A DNA stretch of 64,000 nt, taken from Bifidobacterium sp. 7101. GTDB taxonomy: Bacteria; Actinomycetota; Actinomycetes; Actinomycetales; Bifidobacteriaceae. The notes under the pieces were generated by a model. That model saw nothing but the letters and a program-made list of their open reading frames with translations, did not search any database and was not told where the DNA came from. The stretch lies in assembly GCF_000499285.1 (NCBI RefSeq), contig NZ_AWUN01000007.1:62001-126000 (forward strand). Reading direction: 5' to 3'. A program made the translations under genes and the position numbers. Below are positions 27,461 to 36,354 of this stretch, piece after piece. The number at the start of each line of letters is the position of its first letter. Within the stretch, counting starts at the first letter, position 1.

Positions 27461-27764
27461 GACAGGCCTGGGACGGATCAATCCCCCCGCCCGCGCCTGG
27501 AGGAGGCGGAAACACGGCCGGAACGGCCACGGGCATACAACCACAGCCAGCCCGGCCGCTGTTTACTCATTCCGTCAGCCATGAGTTCCGCCGACACTGG
27601 ATCTGGCTGTCATAGTCATTGCGCGATGATAGGGTTGTATCACTGTACAAAGATGCAGAAGCGAATGACATGCACCGTCTGTTGGGGAGACAGTCGGCAG
27701 AGTTCTTGGGAGGCTCTGTAAATGGCATTATCGAATATTCCCCACTGTACTTCGCACGAGTAAG
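27447..27764 (+). repeat. 15-bp direct repeat ending in the RCC1 gene stop codon
   Basis: CTTCGCACGAGTAAG, which encodes the last residues and stop of the surface protein at 27447-27461, recurs at 27750-27764, each copy preceded by ACTGT and followed by GGCC/GG. The second copy looks like the 3' end of another such gene whose body is gone. Confidence 0.6.
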
Positions 27765-27839
27765 GCCGGGTTCCCATCACTGCAATCCGGCGAACTGGCG
27801 GCTGTGCCCATCCCAACCGAGCACGGTCGCCATCTACTT

Positions 27840-28191
27840 TTAAACGGCGGAAAGATACCCGTCGTGCGCTCGGGCATGTCCGCGAACTCCAGGCCAGCCG
27901 GCTGATACCAGGAGTATCGGCGGATGCCGCTGTCGTCAGTCCAGATCTCAGGGCAGGCATTGACCAGCCAGTCCGACGGAGTAGCATGGGTGCCCCCGGT
28001 TGAGGCCAGGGCCTGCCTGAACTGGTTTTTCTAGTCGGCGGTCAGGCTCCGGTTGTAGAAGTGCCAGCCGTCCGGGCTGGGCGATGTCCTGGCGGATGTA
28101 GTCCAGGGCCTGCGAGCGCCGTCTCCCTGTCGGTATCAATGGTCAGCGTAATCCAGTCCGGCTCTCCCAGGCTAAGGCTGGTTGGGTTCAT
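27840..28191 (-). pseudogene. Decayed gene, unknown family
   Basis: An ATG at 28191 with AAGGAG nine bases upstream starts MNPTSLSLGEPDWITLTIDTD, then coding jumps frame twice: LDYIRQDIAQPG in one frame, then FYNRSLTAD-stop-KNQFRQALASTGG and DWLVNACPEIWTDDSGIRRYSWYQPAG in another. High third-position GC continues across the breaks, so this was one protein of about 115 residues. I do not recognise the family. Confidence 0.6.
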
Positions 28192-28236
28192 GATTCAGTG
28201 CTCCTTCATCCCTGCGGTATGACTGATGGCGGCGGG

Positions 28237-28489
28237 TCAGACCCGGACCAGGTCAATCAGGCAGATGGTATCGGGCTGGCAGCGAGGTATGCGGATGCCC
28301 ACGCGCTCCAGATAGGTGGCGGTGACCTCGACGGTGCCCAGCGGATCCGTCGGATCCAATTGCTCCAGCGATGCCCTGGGCTTGGCTGGGCCGATCCAGA
28401 CCGGGAATACGTAGATAAACACCACGATTATGCAGGGATTCGTCCAACTGGACGTGGACCAGGATGGCACGGCTGCGGCCGGGGGCCAT
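28237..28489 (-). pseudogene. Decayed gene upstream of the previous remnant
   Basis: Coding sense starts at about 28489 (MAPGRSRAILVHVQLDESL) and continues in another frame as ASLEQLDPTDPLGTVEVTATYLERVGIRIPRCQ to a stop at 28237, so at least one frameshift is present. Its end lies 45 bp before the next remnant, suggesting a former two-gene operon. The family is not recognised. Confidence 0.5.
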
Positions 28490-28688
28490 TACGCCATGAG
28501 CCAGGACCGAAAGGAGTGGTCTGGGTCGGAGGATTGGTCAGGATGTAGCAGGATAAAGCGTAATCATCCCATACTGTCAAGCCGATCATGATGACAACGG
28601 TCACCGCTTGCGCTATGAAGGCGGCGGACCGTGTAGACCGTGGATAGCATCAGCAATTTTCCATCAACGTAATTCAGAGGCTTACACC

Positions 28689-28735
28689 AAAAAAGGCGCT
28701 GGCATCATCGCCACAAAGGCATTGACACCAGCGCC
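28689..28735 (-). terminator. Rho-independent terminator after the TrxB-like gene
   Basis: On the minus strand GGCGCTGG (28735-28728) pairs with CCAGCGCC (28702-28695), followed by six T (28694-28689). Placed 33 bp after the stop. Confidence 0.9.
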
Positions 28736-28767
28736 CTTTCAGACTCTGTTCAGGCTCGGACCCGAGG

Positions 28768-30519
28768 TCAGGCTCCGATCAGATCCAGCATTTCAGGAAC
28801 GGACTTCTTGCCGAACTCCACGGTCTCCTGGCCATCCTTGCGGATCACGATGCAGGGGACGCTCATGACCTGGTACTGGTCCTTGAGCTCGGGGAAGTGG
28901 GCCAGGTCGTAAGCCTCGGCGCGCACCTTGCCGTTCTGGGCCGCCACCCGCTGTGCGGACAGAACCGTGGTCGGACACATGGTGCAGGTCAGGGAGACCA
29001 GCATCATCACGTCCACCTGGTCCTTGATGGCATCGATCCGGTCCGAGGTGGGCTGATCCACCTGCTGGCCGGGGCCCGCCGCATTGTAGAGGGCCAGGAC
29101 GAAGGAGTTGAACTCGTGGCCGCTGGGCACGCCATGGAAGGCCAACCCGGTCGGCTGGGAGACGCCCTGGTCATCCACGCGGCAGATGCGCACGCTGGGG
29201 CGGGCATCGGGCAGGTCGCCAGCGGGATCGTAATCCTTGCCGTCCTCATCCGTGCGGGAGTCCACCCTGGAGGTCAGCTTGCCGTCGGAGAGCCCGACCA
29301 ACTCGCCCACGAAGGCCTCCAACTCCTTGGAGACCTGGCTGCCGTCCAGATCCAGGGCCAGCTCCAGCTTTCCGGTCATCTTGCCGAAGACCATGTCCAG
29401 CTGCTTGCGGATGTCCGGCCCGAAGAAGCCGGAGGTCTTGGCCGGGGCCTGGTCGTGCTCCTGGGCCACAGGCGCGGGCGAGGTGCCCGAGGCCAGTGCG
29501 GAGTTCTCGGCCTGCCGCTCGGAGCGGGCGTAGGGGGAATCCTCGGGACGCGGCGGCACCAGGCCGGTCTTGTCCGACATATTGGAGGCGTAGCGCTCCA
29601 GCTCCACGGCGGCCACAGCACCATCGGAGGTGGCGGTGATGACCTGGCGCAGGTTCTTGACCCGCAGATCCCCGGCGGCGTAGATGCCGGGCACCGAGGT
29701 CTCCAGGTAGCCGTGGGTCAGCACATAGCCGTGGTCGTCCAGATCCACCACGCCCTTGAGCATGCCGGTCTGGGGCACGTAGCCGGCGAAGACGAAGACG
29801 CCGAAGGTGCCGCCGTCCTGGGGCTTCCAGGTGGTGGTCTGTCCGCTCTTGCGGTCCAAAATGGTGGCCTCGACCAGCCCGCCGGGGCCAGCGGAGACCC
29901 CCTTGAGCTCGGTGGAGTAGTGAATCTCGATCTTGTCGTTGTCACGGGCCTCGTCAGCCACGGCGGCATCGCAGGTGAAGTCCTCCTCGCGCACCAGCAG
30001 GGTCACCTTGGTGGCGTACTTGGTCAGGAAGACCGACTCTTCGGCGGCTGCGAACCCGCCGCCGACCACCAGGACCTCACGCCCGGTGAAGAACTCGCCA
30101 TCGCAGGTGGCGCAGTAGGCCACACCGCGGCCCGCGTACTCCTGCTCGCCCTGGAAGCCTATCTTGCGGGGGCTGGCGCCGGTGGCGATCAGGATGCCGA
30201 AGGTGCGCAGGTCGCCCCGGGAGGTGTGGACCACCTTGATGTCGCCCTGGGCCTCGATGCCAGTGGCCTTGGCGCTCATGAACTCGGCTCCGAAGTTCTG
30301 GGCCTGCTGGCGCATGGTCTCGGTCAGCTTGCGGCCGTCGGTGCTGGCCACGCCCGGGTAGTTGACCACGTCGGCCGTGATGGTGATCTGGCCGCCGAAG
30401 TCGTCCTTCTCCAGGATCAATGTGCGATACCTCGCCCGGGCCAGATAGAGTCCTGCGCTCAGGCCTGCAGGGCCGCCGCCGATGACGACCACGTCATAGA
30501 GATTCTTGTCTTCCGTCAT
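28768..30519 (-). CDS. trxB: Thioredoxin-reductase-like flavoprotein fused to a C-terminal thioredoxin-fold module (AhpF-like, domains swapped)
   Basis: 583 residues. Residues 1-315 are a thioredoxin reductase: FAD motif GGGPAG at 14-19, redox pair CATC (Cys136, Cys139), NADPH-binding GGGFAAAE, and the second FAD motif PGIYAAGD. A linker (about 325-370) follows. The C-terminal about 200 residues resemble the two-thioredoxin-fold part of AhpF, with a CTMC redox motif at 512-515 and a VPC cis-proline loop. In classic AhpF that module is N-terminal, so the order here is permuted. With ahpC beside it, the protein most probably reduces AhpC with NAD(P)H. Confidence 0.85.
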   Translation of the reverse strand: MTEDKNLYDVVVIGGGPAGLSAGLYLARARYRTLILEKDDFGGQITITADVVNYPGVASTDGRKLTETMRQQAQNFGAEFMSAKATGIEAQGDIKVVHTSRGDLRTFGILIATGASPRKIGFQGEQEYAGRGVAYCATCDGEFFTGREVLVVGGGFAAAEESVFLTKYATKVTLLVREEDFTCDAAVADEARDNDKIEIHYSTELKGVSAGPGGLVEATILDRKSGQTTTWKPQDGGTFGVFVFAGYVPQTGMLKGVVDLDDHGYVLTHGYLETSVPGIYAAGDLRVKNLRQVITATSDGAVAAVELERYASNMSDKTGLVPPRPEDSPYARSERQAENSALASGTSPAPVAQEHDQAPAKTSGFFGPDIRKQLDMVFGKMTGKLELALDLDGSQVSKELEAFVGELVGLSDGKLTSRVDSRTDEDGKDYDPAGDLPDARPSVRICRVDDQGVSQPTGLAFHGVPSGHEFNSFVLALYNAAGPGQQVDQPTSDRIDAIKDQVDVMMLVSLTCTMCPTTVLSAQRVAAQNGKVRAEAYDLAHFPELKDQYQVMSVPCIVIRKDGQETVEFGKKSVPEMLDLIGA

Positions 30520-30577
30520 GAATGCCTCTTCCGAAGGAATGCACGGATGTGCTGTTTTGGATGCTGGTCGTGAATAC

Positions 30578-30621
30578 AGAAAAGGGAACCCGCCCTGGTC
30601 GCTTCCGATCGGCGAGTTCCC
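30578..30621 (-). terminator. Terminator/attenuator between ahpC and the reductase gene
   Basis: On the minus strand an 11-bp stem (30621-30611 with 30594-30584, one mismatch) is followed by TTTTCTG. It would make ahpC transcripts more abundant than the downstream reductase. Confidence 0.7.
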
Positions 30622-30639
30622 GATGTTGGCAGCTGCGGA

Positions 30640-31203
30640 TCAGAGCTGGCCGACCAGATCCAGGCTGGGCTCGATGGTGTCCTCGCCGGGCTCCCACTTG
30701 GCAGGGCAGACCTGATCGCCGTGCTCGTAGACGAACTGGGAGGCCTGGACGCGACGCAGCAGCTCGTCGGCGTTGCGGCCCACGTTGGAGGAGATGACCT
30801 CGTAGGCCACGACCTTGCCCTCAGGGGTCAGAATGAAGTCGCCGCGCTCGGCCTTGCCCTCGGCCTCGTTGTAGGTCTGCAGGTCCTTGGCCAGGGTTGC
30901 GGTCGGATCGGCCAGCATGGGGTACTGGACCTTGGCGATCTTCTCATTGGCCTCGTGCCAGGCCTTGTGGACGAACTCGGTGTCGCAGGAGACGGAGTAG
31001 ATCTCGCAGCCGATCTTCTTGAAGTCCTCGTACTTGCTGGCCAGATCCTCCAGCTCGGTGGGGCAGACGAAGCTGAAGTCCGCAGGGTAGAAGAAGAGCA
31101 GGGACCAGTGGCCCAGCAGATCCTTCTTGGAGACCGGGAAGGTCTTGTTGTCCTGGTAGGCCTGCGTGGTGAACTCAGTCAATTCGTGCTGAAGCTGTGA
31201 CAT
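30640..31203 (-). CDS. ahpC: AhpC: typical 2-Cys peroxiredoxin
   Basis: 187 residues. Peroxidatic Cys47 in FSFVCPTE and resolving Cys166 in QVCPAKW, both in place, with the AhpC terminal lysine replaced by SLDLVGQL. It reduces hydrogen peroxide and alkyl hydroperoxides in the cytoplasm and would be recharged by the adjacent reductase. AAAGGA eight bases upstream sets the ATG at 31203, not an earlier Met at 31266. Confidence 0.95.
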   Translation of the reverse strand: MSQLQHELTEFTTQAYQDNKTFPVSKKDLLGHWSLLFFYPADFSFVCPTELEDLASKYEDFKKIGCEIYSVSCDTEFVHKAWHEANEKIAKVQYPMLADPTATLAKDLQTYNEAEGKAERGDFILTPEGKVVAYEVISSNVGRNADELLRRVQASQFVYEHGDQVCPAKWEPGEDTIEPSLDLVGQL

Positions 31204-31359
31204 GAAAAATCCTTTCGGGAGCGTTGGGAATGTCGGCTTGAAGCCGAACCTGCTTCCGTGTTTCATGCTAGTCAGGTAGCGCTATATGGGGAAGACGGAG
31301 GTTCACCGCTGGGGTGTGACATAGGGCACATGGGACGTCCATACCCTAGCATTGAAGGC

Positions 31360-32745
31360 ATGGCATTATGGCTGAACATCCTGCTCATTCTCTTCTTCCT
31401 CCTGCTCGGTTCCGTCTTCTCGGGGACTGAACTGGCGCTGGTCTCCTTGCGAGGCTCGCAGCTGGAGCAGATGGAGCAGCAGGACGCGCGCGGCGCCCGG
31501 GTGGCCCGCATCGCCCGCGACCCCAACACTTTTCTTTCCGCCGTGCAGATCGGCGTGACGCTGACGGGCTTCCTCTCGGCCTCCTTCGGCGCATCATCCA
31601 TCGCCCCCTACGTGGTGCCCGTCCTGACCGGGTGGGGCGTGCACGAGGGTCTGGCCGGCACTCTGACCACGGTGATTCTGACTCTGATCATCTCCTACTG
31701 CTCCATCGTCATCTCCGAGCTGGTGCCCAAGCGGATCGCCATGCAGCGCACCGAGGCCATCGCCAGGGCCGTCGTTCCGGCCATCGACGTCTTCACCACC
31801 CTGTGCAGGCCGCTGATCTGGCTGATCGGCAAGAACACCGACCTCATCGTGCGCATCCTGGGCTTCGACCCCCAGCAGACCGACACCGAGGTCAGCGACG
31901 ACGAGCTGCGGATGCTGGTCTCATCCAACACCAACCTGAGCAAGGACGAGCGGATGATCCTGGGAGACGTCTTCGATGCCTCCGAGACCAGCGTGGCCGA
32001 GGTCATGCGTCCCAGGGCCGACGTGGTCTTCATCGCCGGGGACATGCCGCTGCAGGAGGCGGTCGAATTCGTGCACGACGAACCCTACTCCCGCTACCCG
32101 GTGACCGGACGCGACTTCGACGACGTGCTGGGCTTCGTCCACGTGCGCGACCTGATGGACGTGCGCAACCCCCATGCCAAGACCGTGGCCGACGTGACCA
32201 GGCCCGGCATCGCCCTGCCCGGCACCTCCAGGCTTCTGCCCAGCCTGGAGAAACTGCGCAAGAAGGGCATCCACCTGGCCGTGGTCATCGACGAGTACGG
32301 GGGCACCGACGGTATCGTCACCCTGGAGGACATGACCGAGGAGCTGGTGGGCGACATCCGCGACGAGTACGACCTGCCAGAGGAGCAGAACCCGGCCCAT
32401 CCCCAGGCGACCGCCTTCGTCAACGGGGTTGCCACGGTCGACGGCGGCATGACCATCGAGGACTTCGCCGACCTGACCGGGATCGAGCTGGAGGACGGCC
32501 CCTACGAGACCCTGGCCGGCTACTTCCTGGCCCAGACCGGACGGATGGGGCAGGTCGGCGACGTGGTCCACTCCGACGACGGATATGACATGGTGGTGAC
32601 CAAGGTGGACGGGCGGCGCATCGAGACCATCGAGGTCAGGCGGCGCCAGGAGGCTGAGGACCAGGCTGGCGATGATGACGAAGGCGGCGAAGACAGGAAA
32701 GATGAAGACAGGTCGAATTCCAAAGCGGGAGCAGACCGAAGATAA
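31360..32745 (+). CDS. CNNM/HlyC-CorC family membrane protein (DUF21, CBS pair, CorC domain)
   Basis: 461 residues. DUF21 with about four membrane segments (about 1-185; FSGTELALVSL, SELVPKRIAMQR), a CBS pair (about 205-325; VMRPRADVVFI, SRYPVTG, LAVVIDEYGGTDGIVTLED) and a C-terminal CorC/HlyC domain, then a charged tail. Family members help move magnesium or cobalt, but substrates are uncertain; the hemolysin name is historical. The start is unclear: ATG 31360 has GAAGG too near, ATG 31330 would add ten residues, and a leaderless transcript is possible. It is divergent from ahpC. Confidence 0.85.
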   Translation: MALWLNILLILFFLLLGSVFSGTELALVSLRGSQLEQMEQQDARGARVARIARDPNTFLSAVQIGVTLTGFLSASFGASSIAPYVVPVLTGWGVHEGLAGTLTTVILTLIISYCSIVISELVPKRIAMQRTEAIARAVVPAIDVFTTLCRPLIWLIGKNTDLIVRILGFDPQQTDTEVSDDELRMLVSSNTNLSKDERMILGDVFDASETSVAEVMRPRADVVFIAGDMPLQEAVEFVHDEPYSRYPVTGRDFDDVLGFVHVRDLMDVRNPHAKTVADVTRPGIALPGTSRLLPSLEKLRKKGIHLAVVIDEYGGTDGIVTLEDMTEELVGDIRDEYDLPEEQNPAHPQATAFVNGVATVDGGMTIEDFADLTGIELEDGPYETLAGYFLAQTGRMGQVGDVVHSDDGYDMVVTKVDGRRIETIEVRRRQEAEDQAGDDDEGGEDRKDEDRSNSKAGADRR

Positions 32746-32928
32746 CCGGACCGGGTCCAATCTGACCGAGTCGACGCTACGACCGGAGCCTAGCTATGGT
32801 CCAACCGAATCCCAGCTGGCAGTCAGCCGGGGACCGTCCCACGCCGGTCAAGAAAAAATGACTATCAGCGTAGCAGATGGTCCGTGAATGATTTCACTGG
32901 TTGATTCCCGCAAAATCCAAGCGTTTCC

Positions 32929-32958
32929 TTGCTTTTTCCTCTAGTCTGGAGATACAAG
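32929..32958 (+). promoter_or_regulatory. Possible dps promoter
   Basis: TTGCTT (32929-32934) and TACAAG (32953-32958) with an 18-bp spacer stand 49 bases before the dps start. Both hexamers are imperfect. Confidence 0.3.
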
Positions 32959-33006
32959 GTCGGGCTGACCCGACCGCAGGCATAATTTCATATTTAAGGA
33001 GCGATT

Positions 33007-33486
33007 ATGGCATTGAACTTCACTGTACCGGGACTCGACGAAGCGACCAGTGAAAAGGTCATCGCCATCCTGCAGAGCCGTCTGAGCCAGGAACAGGAGA
33101 CTGCCCTGATCCTCAAGCACGCCCATTGGAACATGAAGGGCAAGGAATTCATCGGCATTCATGAGATGATGGACCCCGAGGTTGATTCGGTGCTGAACAT
33201 GGCCGACGAGACCGCTGAACGCATCGCCACCCTGGGCGGCTCCCCCGCCGGACGGCCCGACGACATCATGAAGAACCGCGACTGGGATGGCATCACCATG
33301 ACCGGCCGCCAAGATGCTCTGGACTACCTGAAGGCCCTGGACACCTACTACACCACCTTCATCAAGCGCGACCGCGAGGCCATCAAGGAGCTGGACGACC
33401 TGGACATCGTCAGCTCCAACATTCTGCAGGACCACGTGCAGGAGCTGGAGCACTTCCAGTGGTTCATGCGCAGCCACCTGTTCTGA
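33007..33486 (+). CDS. dps: Dps: ferritin-like DNA-protection protein
   Basis: 159 residues, the usual length for Dps. The ferroxidase motif is recognisable: LKHAHWNMKGKEFIGIHEMMDPEVDSVLNMADETAERI, with the His and Asp/Glu residues that form the intersubunit iron site (written here for its positions 37-74 only in part). C-terminal HVQELEHFQWFMRSHL is typical. It stores iron using peroxide and shields DNA; grouping with ahpC and the reductase fits a peroxide response. AAGGAG six bases upstream; own terminator downstream. Confidence 0.94.
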   Translation: MALNFTVPGLDEATSEKVIAILQSRLSQEQETALILKHAHWNMKGKEFIGIHEMMDPEVDSVLNMADETAERIATLGGSPAGRPDDIMKNRDWDGITMTGRQDALDYLKALDTYYTTFIKRDREAIKELDDLDIVSSNILQDHVQELEHFQWFMRSHLF

Positions 33487-33537
33487 GTTTATTGAGTTGC
33501 TGAGTTCTGAGAGCTCGTCACAGCTCCGATAAGCGAT

Positions 33538-33585
33538 ATGCCAGCGGCCCTGCATCGTGAAAGGTGCAGGGCCGCCGGCATTTTC
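33538..33585 (+). terminator. Rho-independent terminator after dps
   Basis: GCGGCCCTGCA (33544-33554) pairs with 33565-33575; the stem extends with ATGCC/GGCAT outside a mismatch, then TTTTCTC. Confidence 0.9.
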
Positions 33586-33713
33586 TCTAACCGAGATAGA
33601 CTGCTGGGCTTCAGGATAGAATTGACACTTGGGAGACGGCCGGGCGCCGCCTCACGCCGGGAAGACTGGTCGGCCATGGAAGACCGAACCCTACCCGCCC
33701 GACCAGGAGCATC

Positions 33714-35360
33714 ATGCCGCCCACGCCTACATTCCCAGCATTCTCTGTCAATCCACGTCGTCAGGATTACGACGATTCGAATCCACAACAGAATCTCAAA
33801 CCTTTCAATCCCGGGCAGTCGGATTCCCGACCATCAGACACCCAACCGAATTCCGAACCGTCGGATTCCAAGTCATCGAATGCCCGACCATCAAATCCAC
33901 AGCGTGGGCAGGGTGGATCTGACAGGGACCGACACAACCGACTCCATCCTTCAAACTTCTTCGCCGCTCTGTCATCCTTGGCTGAAAATGATCGGATCAC
34001 CGGGCTATTCATGATGGTCTGCGCCCTGGCCGGGCTGATCCTGGCCAATCTGCCAGAGACCGGGCCGGGGCTGAACGCTCTTGTCACTTGGATTCCTCTG
34101 GATCTGCCCGGTGGACTGAACCTGTCTCTCAAGGACTGGATACAGGATGGGCTGCTGACCATATTCTTCCTGACCATGGGTCTTGACCTGCGCCAGGAGG
34201 CTGCCACGGGCACTCTGCGCGACCACAGGCAGGTCCTGCTGCCCATGCTGGCCGCTCTGGGTGGTGTGGCCGTTCCGATCCTGATCTACTGCCTGTTCAA
34301 CCTGGGCTCCCCTGCCGGGTTGCGTGGCTGGGCTGTCCCAACGGCCACCGATGTAGCTTTCTCCCTGGCGGCTCTGCAACTGCTCCTGCCCAAGGCCGGA
34401 CCCGCCCTGCAGGCGTTTTTGATGACCCTGGCCATCTTCGACGATCTGATCGGCGTCCTGCTGATCGCACTTGGCTACTCCAGCTTGGGACAACCGGGCT
34501 GGCTGCTTGTCTGCTTGGTCGGTCTTGTGGTCTGGGCCCTGCTGGTCCGAGCGGTGAGCCGTTCCGCCCTGCTCTGGCGACCCTTGGTATTTCTCTGCTT
34601 GTTGGGCGCTCTCGCAGGCGGTCTGCTGGCCTGGTACAGCCTCTTCAAGGCTGGAATCCATCCGGTGCTGGCGGGAGTTGCAATGGGGCTATTGGCTCCT
34701 GTCGCCAGGTCGAAGGCGACTGAAGCGGAAGCAGCAGAAGCGGAAGAGTCTTCGGCCAGTACCGCGCCGAATTTAACTGAGCCGACCGAGCATAGGCCAA
34801 CCGATACAGAACCGTCCGGTGCCGAGCCGACCGAGACCCATCCACCAGTGACCAGTCAAGCTAATACCAAACCAGCTGGGTTTGAACCAACTGGGATTAA
34901 GCCAAACCGCAACCCGACGTCATCACCGGCTGAACGGCTGGACCACTTCCTGACCCCTTTGAGCGCCCTGGTGGTCCTGCCCGTGTTCGCCTTTTTCTCG
35001 CTGTCCATCTCCCTGGATCAGCTGGGACCCGGACTGCTGACGGACCGGGTCTTTTGGGGCGCCACGCTGGGACTGGCCTTGGGCAAGCCCTTGGGGATCC
35101 TGACCATGCTGGTCCTGGCAGGTCATCTGGGACTGCGGCGACCTGCCGGCTCCACGACCGGAAACATGATCGGCCTCTGCCAGCTCTGCGGAATCGGCTT
35201 CACCATGTCTTTCCTGATCGCCAACCTGGCCTTCGCCGGATCCCCGCACCTGGAATCAGCCCTGCTGGGCGTGCTGGCAGGTTCGGTCCTGTCCGTACTC
35301 ATCGTGGCCGTCGGCACAATTCCCGGTCGGTTACGGTCCACCAAGCGCGTCTCATCTTGA
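33714..35360 (+). CDS. nhaA: NhaA-type Na+/H+ antiporter with low-complexity tail and loop
   Basis: 548 residues against about 390-430 for most NhaA. The core is clear: FLTMGLDLRQE, PTATDVAFSLAAL and LAIFDDLIGVLLIA, with the paired aspartates that bind the ion, and GIGFTMSFLIANLAF near the end. It exchanges sodium for protons. The extra length comes from a hydrophilic Ser/Asn/Pro N-terminal tail (about 1-78) and an insertion of about 70 residues rich in Glu, Thr and Pro (about 325-400) in a loop. AGGAG precedes the ATG. Confidence 0.92.
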   Translation: MPPTPTFPAFSVNPRRQDYDDSNPQQNLKPFNPGQSDSRPSDTQPNSEPSDSKSSNARPSNPQRGQGGSDRDRHNRLHPSNFFAALSSLAENDRITGLFMMVCALAGLILANLPETGPGLNALVTWIPLDLPGGLNLSLKDWIQDGLLTIFFLTMGLDLRQEAATGTLRDHRQVLLPMLAALGGVAVPILIYCLFNLGSPAGLRGWAVPTATDVAFSLAALQLLLPKAGPALQAFLMTLAIFDDLIGVLLIALGYSSLGQPGWLLVCLVGLVVWALLVRAVSRSALLWRPLVFLCLLGALAGGLLAWYSLFKAGIHPVLAGVAMGLLAPVARSKATEAEAAEAEESSASTAPNLTEPTEHRPTDTEPSGAEPTETHPPVTSQANTKPAGFEPTGIKPNRNPTSSPAERLDHFLTPLSALVVLPVFAFFSLSISLDQLGPGLLTDRVFWGATLGLALGKPLGILTMLVLAGHLGLRRPAGSTTGNMIGLCQLCGIGFTMSFLIANLAFAGSPHLESALLGVLAGSVLSVLIVAVGTIPGRLRSTKRVSS

Positions 35361-35393
35361 CTGCATGCCTCAGCCACAGCCAGGCTCTTCCCC

Positions 35394-35425
35394 TGCCAGA
35401 ATCATCCCTCTGCCAGAATCATCCC
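35394..35425 (+). repeat. Short tandem repeat (17-bp period) after nhaA
   Basis: TGCCAGAATCATCCC occurs at 35394-35408 and 35411-35425, with a partial third unit. It sits between the converging nhaA and SDR genes; no terminator is evident. Confidence 0.6.
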
Positions 35426-35467
35426 ATGCCAGTCTCCGTTTCCTACGGAATCGGCCCCCAACCATAC

Positions 35468-36235
35468 TCAGCTGCGGCGGTAGAGCTTGGTGTAGGAGCC
35501 CTCGGCCCGGGGACGGACCACAATCTGGTCGATGTCCACAGTGTCGGGCTGCTCCAGGGCCCAGGTGACGCATCCGGCGATGTCGTCGGCGGTCAGGGGG
35601 TCGGGCACCCCGGCATAGACCGCATCGGCCCGGTCGCTGTCCCCGCCGAACCGCTTCAGGGAGAACTCGTCGGTGTGGACCAGACCCGGAGCGATGTCGA
35701 CCACGCGCACCGGCTGGCCAATCAGCTCCAGCCGCAGAATGCGGGCCATGACCCGTTCCGCCGCCTTGGAAGCGCAGTATCCGCCGCCGCCCTCGTAGGG
35801 CTCGATGCCTGCCGTCGAAGAGATGACCAGGACCGTGCCCTCCGACTCTTTCAGGGCCGGGAGCAGCTTCTGTATGACCCTCAGGGTGCCGATAACGTTC
35901 AGCTCGTACATGCCGCGCCAGTCCTCCAGGCTGGAGGTAGCCACCGGGTCCTTGCCGAAGGCCGCGCCGGCGCAGTTGACCAGAGCCTTGACCGGCCCGC
36001 CCTTGAGCACGGCATCGACGGCCGCCTGAGTGGAGTCCTCGTCGGTCACATCGCAGACCTCATAGGTGAAGTTCTGACCCAGCTGGTCAGCCAAAGCCTT
36101 GAGATTGTCCTCGCGCCGGGCCAGGCCAACCACCTTCCAGCCCTTGTCCACCAAGGCCCGCGCACTGGCCTGCCCGATGCCACTGGAGGCGCCGGTCACC
36201 ACAGCACGCTTGATTGTCTTCTTGGATTCCGTCAT
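35468..36235 (-). CDS. Short-chain dehydrogenase/reductase (YdfG-like)
   Basis: 255 residues, classical SDR. NADP-binding TGASSGIG near 15-22 with Arg-Arg after strand 2, NCAGAA, catalytic Ser in ISSTAG and YCASK (Tyr and Lys). The remainder fits the NADP-dependent 3-hydroxy acid dehydrogenase group (YdfG), but the substrate is a guess. AAGGAG eight bases before the ATG. It is the last GC-rich gene before the restriction-modification island. Confidence 0.88.
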   Translation of the reverse strand: MTESKKTIKRAVVTGASSGIGQASARALVDKGWKVVGLARREDNLKALADQLGQNFTYEVCDVTDEDSTQAAVDAVLKGGPVKALVNCAGAAFGKDPVATSSLEDWRGMYELNVIGTLRVIQKLLPALKESEGTVLVISSTAGIEPYEGGGGYCASKAAERVMARILRLELIGQPVRVVDIAPGLVHTDEFSLKRFGGDSDRADAVYAGVPDPLTADDIAGCVTWALEQPDTVDIDQIVVRPRAEGSYTKLYRRS

Positions 36236-36354
36236 TTCAACTGCTCCTTATGCTCATATTTAGTTTTGCCTTAACGCGATTGAATATGTGCATATGAAAG
36301 TGAATACTTATAGTCTATTGGCCTATCAACCGCCAATCGGGAGAGGTGAGAAAT

